Of a stretch of 64,000 nt of DNA, positions 62,770-64,000 are shown piece by piece; the first letter of the stretch is position 1, and every line of letters begins with the position of its first letter. The notes under the pieces were generated by a model that was not told the origin of the DNA, did no database searches, and was given only the letters and a program-made list of their open reading frames with translations. A program made the position numbers and the translations under genes. The stretch lies in assembly GCA_001599295.1 (NCBI GenBank), contig BCGN01000002.1, positions 1,426,001 through 1,490,000 of the forward strand. The letters are read 5' to 3'. This DNA comes from Sporopachydermia quercuum (lineage: Eukaryota; Ascomycota; Sporopachydermiomycetes; Sporopachydermiales; Sporopachydermiaceae).

Positions 62770-63821
62770 TTAAACTAATCTTTGGGCAGCCTTAATAGTA
62801 TCAGCCAAAACACCAGCAGCAGTAACTTCAGCACCAGCTCCTGCACCTTGAACAATCAAAGGATTAGTGTAACGCTTAGTCTTGATAGAAATAACATTAT
62901 CAGAACCTTTTAATGAAGCAAAAGGATGAGATAAGTCATACTTGTTGATACTAACACTTAGCTTGTTGTTCACTAAATCAACGACACCTACAAGTCTCAG
63001 AACCTTCTTTTCAGCAAGTGCTTCTTCCTTCAAATTATCAATTTCACCATCGTACTCAGGAAGCTTTTGCAAGAACTCTTCAGCAGAAACAATTGATTCT
63101 AAAGGCTTTGGAATCAAAGAGTGAACAGGGAAAGATGTTGGTGATTCAACTTCCTTTCCTGCTAATCTAGCAAGAATAGTAACTTTTCTAGCGAAATCCA
63201 AACCGTTCAAATCTTCTCTGGGATCAGGTTCAGTATAACCGGCTTGTTTGGCTTCAGTAACAATATCAGAGAACTTCACACTAGTCTTTTCGGCAGTTGA
63301 GAAAGTATTGAAGATGAATGAAAGAGAACCAGAAAGAATACCCTCAATTTCAGTGATTTCGTCACCAGTTGCAACCAAATCATTGATAGTTCCAATAATA
63401 GGTAAACCAGCTCCAACAGTAGCTTCATGGTAAACTAATCCACCGTTGACAGAAGCTGAAGCATCAAAGATCTTCTTCCATAGGGAAATATCAGATGAGA
63501 ACCCTTTCTTGTTAGGAGTCGCAATTGAAATCCCGTTTTCTAAAAACTGAGGGTAACTTGAGGCTAAATCTCCATCAGAAGTGTTATCAACTAAAATAGC
63601 AGGAAATGGTGATTTAGAGAGGAACGAAACTATCTCAGAAACACTCAATGATGGCTCCTTGTCCTTTTCTTCTTCAGGAGACCAAGTGTTAAGATCCAAA
63701 GGAGTATAATTTCTAGAGATCCAGACGTTCTTTGACTTAGCAATGAGGACAACATGGTAAGCAATGTTTGATTTGATGGCTTTCAATTGGTTTAAATAGG
63801 CAGAGCCAACAAGTCCAGTAC
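62770..63821 (-). CDS. HOM6: Homoserine dehydrogenase, last exon (5' end outside window)
   Basis: The exon from an acceptor at 63821 (branch TATTAAC, then AACAG) to the stop at 62770 encodes about 350 residues of Hom6 (yeast 359 aa). It opens within the nucleotide-binding loop, G-TGLVGSAYLNQLKA. It continues with the family segments FLENGISIATPNKKGFSSD (shown in part), VYHEATVGAGLPI and YTEPDPREDLNGLDFARK, whose Glu and Asp/Lys residues form the active site. It ends GAGAGAEVTAAGVLADTIKAAQRL. The missing first exon should encode only the ~12 residues MSTKVVNVAVIG-like start. I searched to position 64000 and found no such exon, so the intron is longer than 179 bp and crosses the right edge. The enzyme reduces aspartate semialdehyde to homoserine for threonine and methionine. 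Confidence 0.93.
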
Positions 63822-64000
63822 CTGTTACATGTATTATGTTAATAACTGTTCTCTAACTCAATGGTCGGCACCAAGTACAGCACATATTTGCTTACTTCTA
63901 AAGGTAAAACAACAAGATNAGTTCCTCAGCCTCAATTTATACCTTTGAAACAATACCAAATCCAATATTTTCAGGCATCGTTTCCATTTATAAGACAATC

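Noticed and set aside
1-64000. Mobile or virus-derived elements
   Set aside because: No terminal repeats, integrase, transposase, reverse transcriptase or capsid-like frames were seen.

Overview
The window is 64 kb of nuclear DNA from a budding yeast (Saccharomycotina). It is AT-rich and holds single-copy housekeeping genes on both strands. I see no mobile element, viral remnant, CRISPR array, rRNA or convincing tRNA. Introns have yeast-type sites: GTAAGT or GTATGT donors, and TACTAAC or near-TACTAAC branch points close to the acceptor. CTG codons fall on conserved leucines in RIM2, RPN10 and APE2, so CUG probably reads as leucine and the yeast is probably outside the CTG-Ser clades. Scattered single N bases, mostly at third codon positions, look like heterozygous sites in a diploid consensus.

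The main result is intron density. Long single-frame ORFs give a misleading picture here. By joining exons on splice signals, phase and family homology I place 23 introns in 14 of 24 genes. The rebuilt models have family-typical lengths: RPN10 268 aa, INO4 149 aa, MED8 226 aa, ATP4 235 aa, MSI1 420 aa, APE2 967 aa, GPI2 321 aa. MSI1 needs a 15-nt microexon. The ATP4 targeting peptide is spread over three exons separated by 556- and 780-bp introns.

Layout. 1-11 kb: fused pseudouridine-catabolism gene (+), chalcone-isomerase-fold mitochondrial protein AIM18/46 (-), sulfite reductase MET5 (+) with a sulfur-regulon promoter. 11-22 kb: borealin-like NBL1 (-), RPN10 (+), bHLH factor INO4 (-), TBP remover MOT1 (-). 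23-31 kb: RPS9 and RPL21 (+), each with an intron and the same CACGTG-N8/9-AGGG promoter module, then RIM2 (+) and FCF2 (+). 31-40 kb: MED8 (-), a WBP11-like splicing factor (+), ATP4 (-), a small MZT1-like gene (-), MSI1 (-). 40-50 kb: an unrecognised acidic coiled-coil protein (-), GPI2 (+), TAF5 (-), MAM3 (-). 50-64 kb: APE2 (+), a four-exon GAF-domain protein (-), IML1 (+), and HOM6 (-), whose first exon lies beyond the right edge.

The genes do not form one pathway. Two local themes are transcription machinery (INO4, MOT1, MED8, TAF5) and sulfur/aspartate-family amino-acid metabolism (MET5 and HOM6, both feeding methionine synthesis). The least described items are the MZT1-like gene, the GAF protein, the 396-aa coiled-coil protein and the small ORF inside the APE2 intron.
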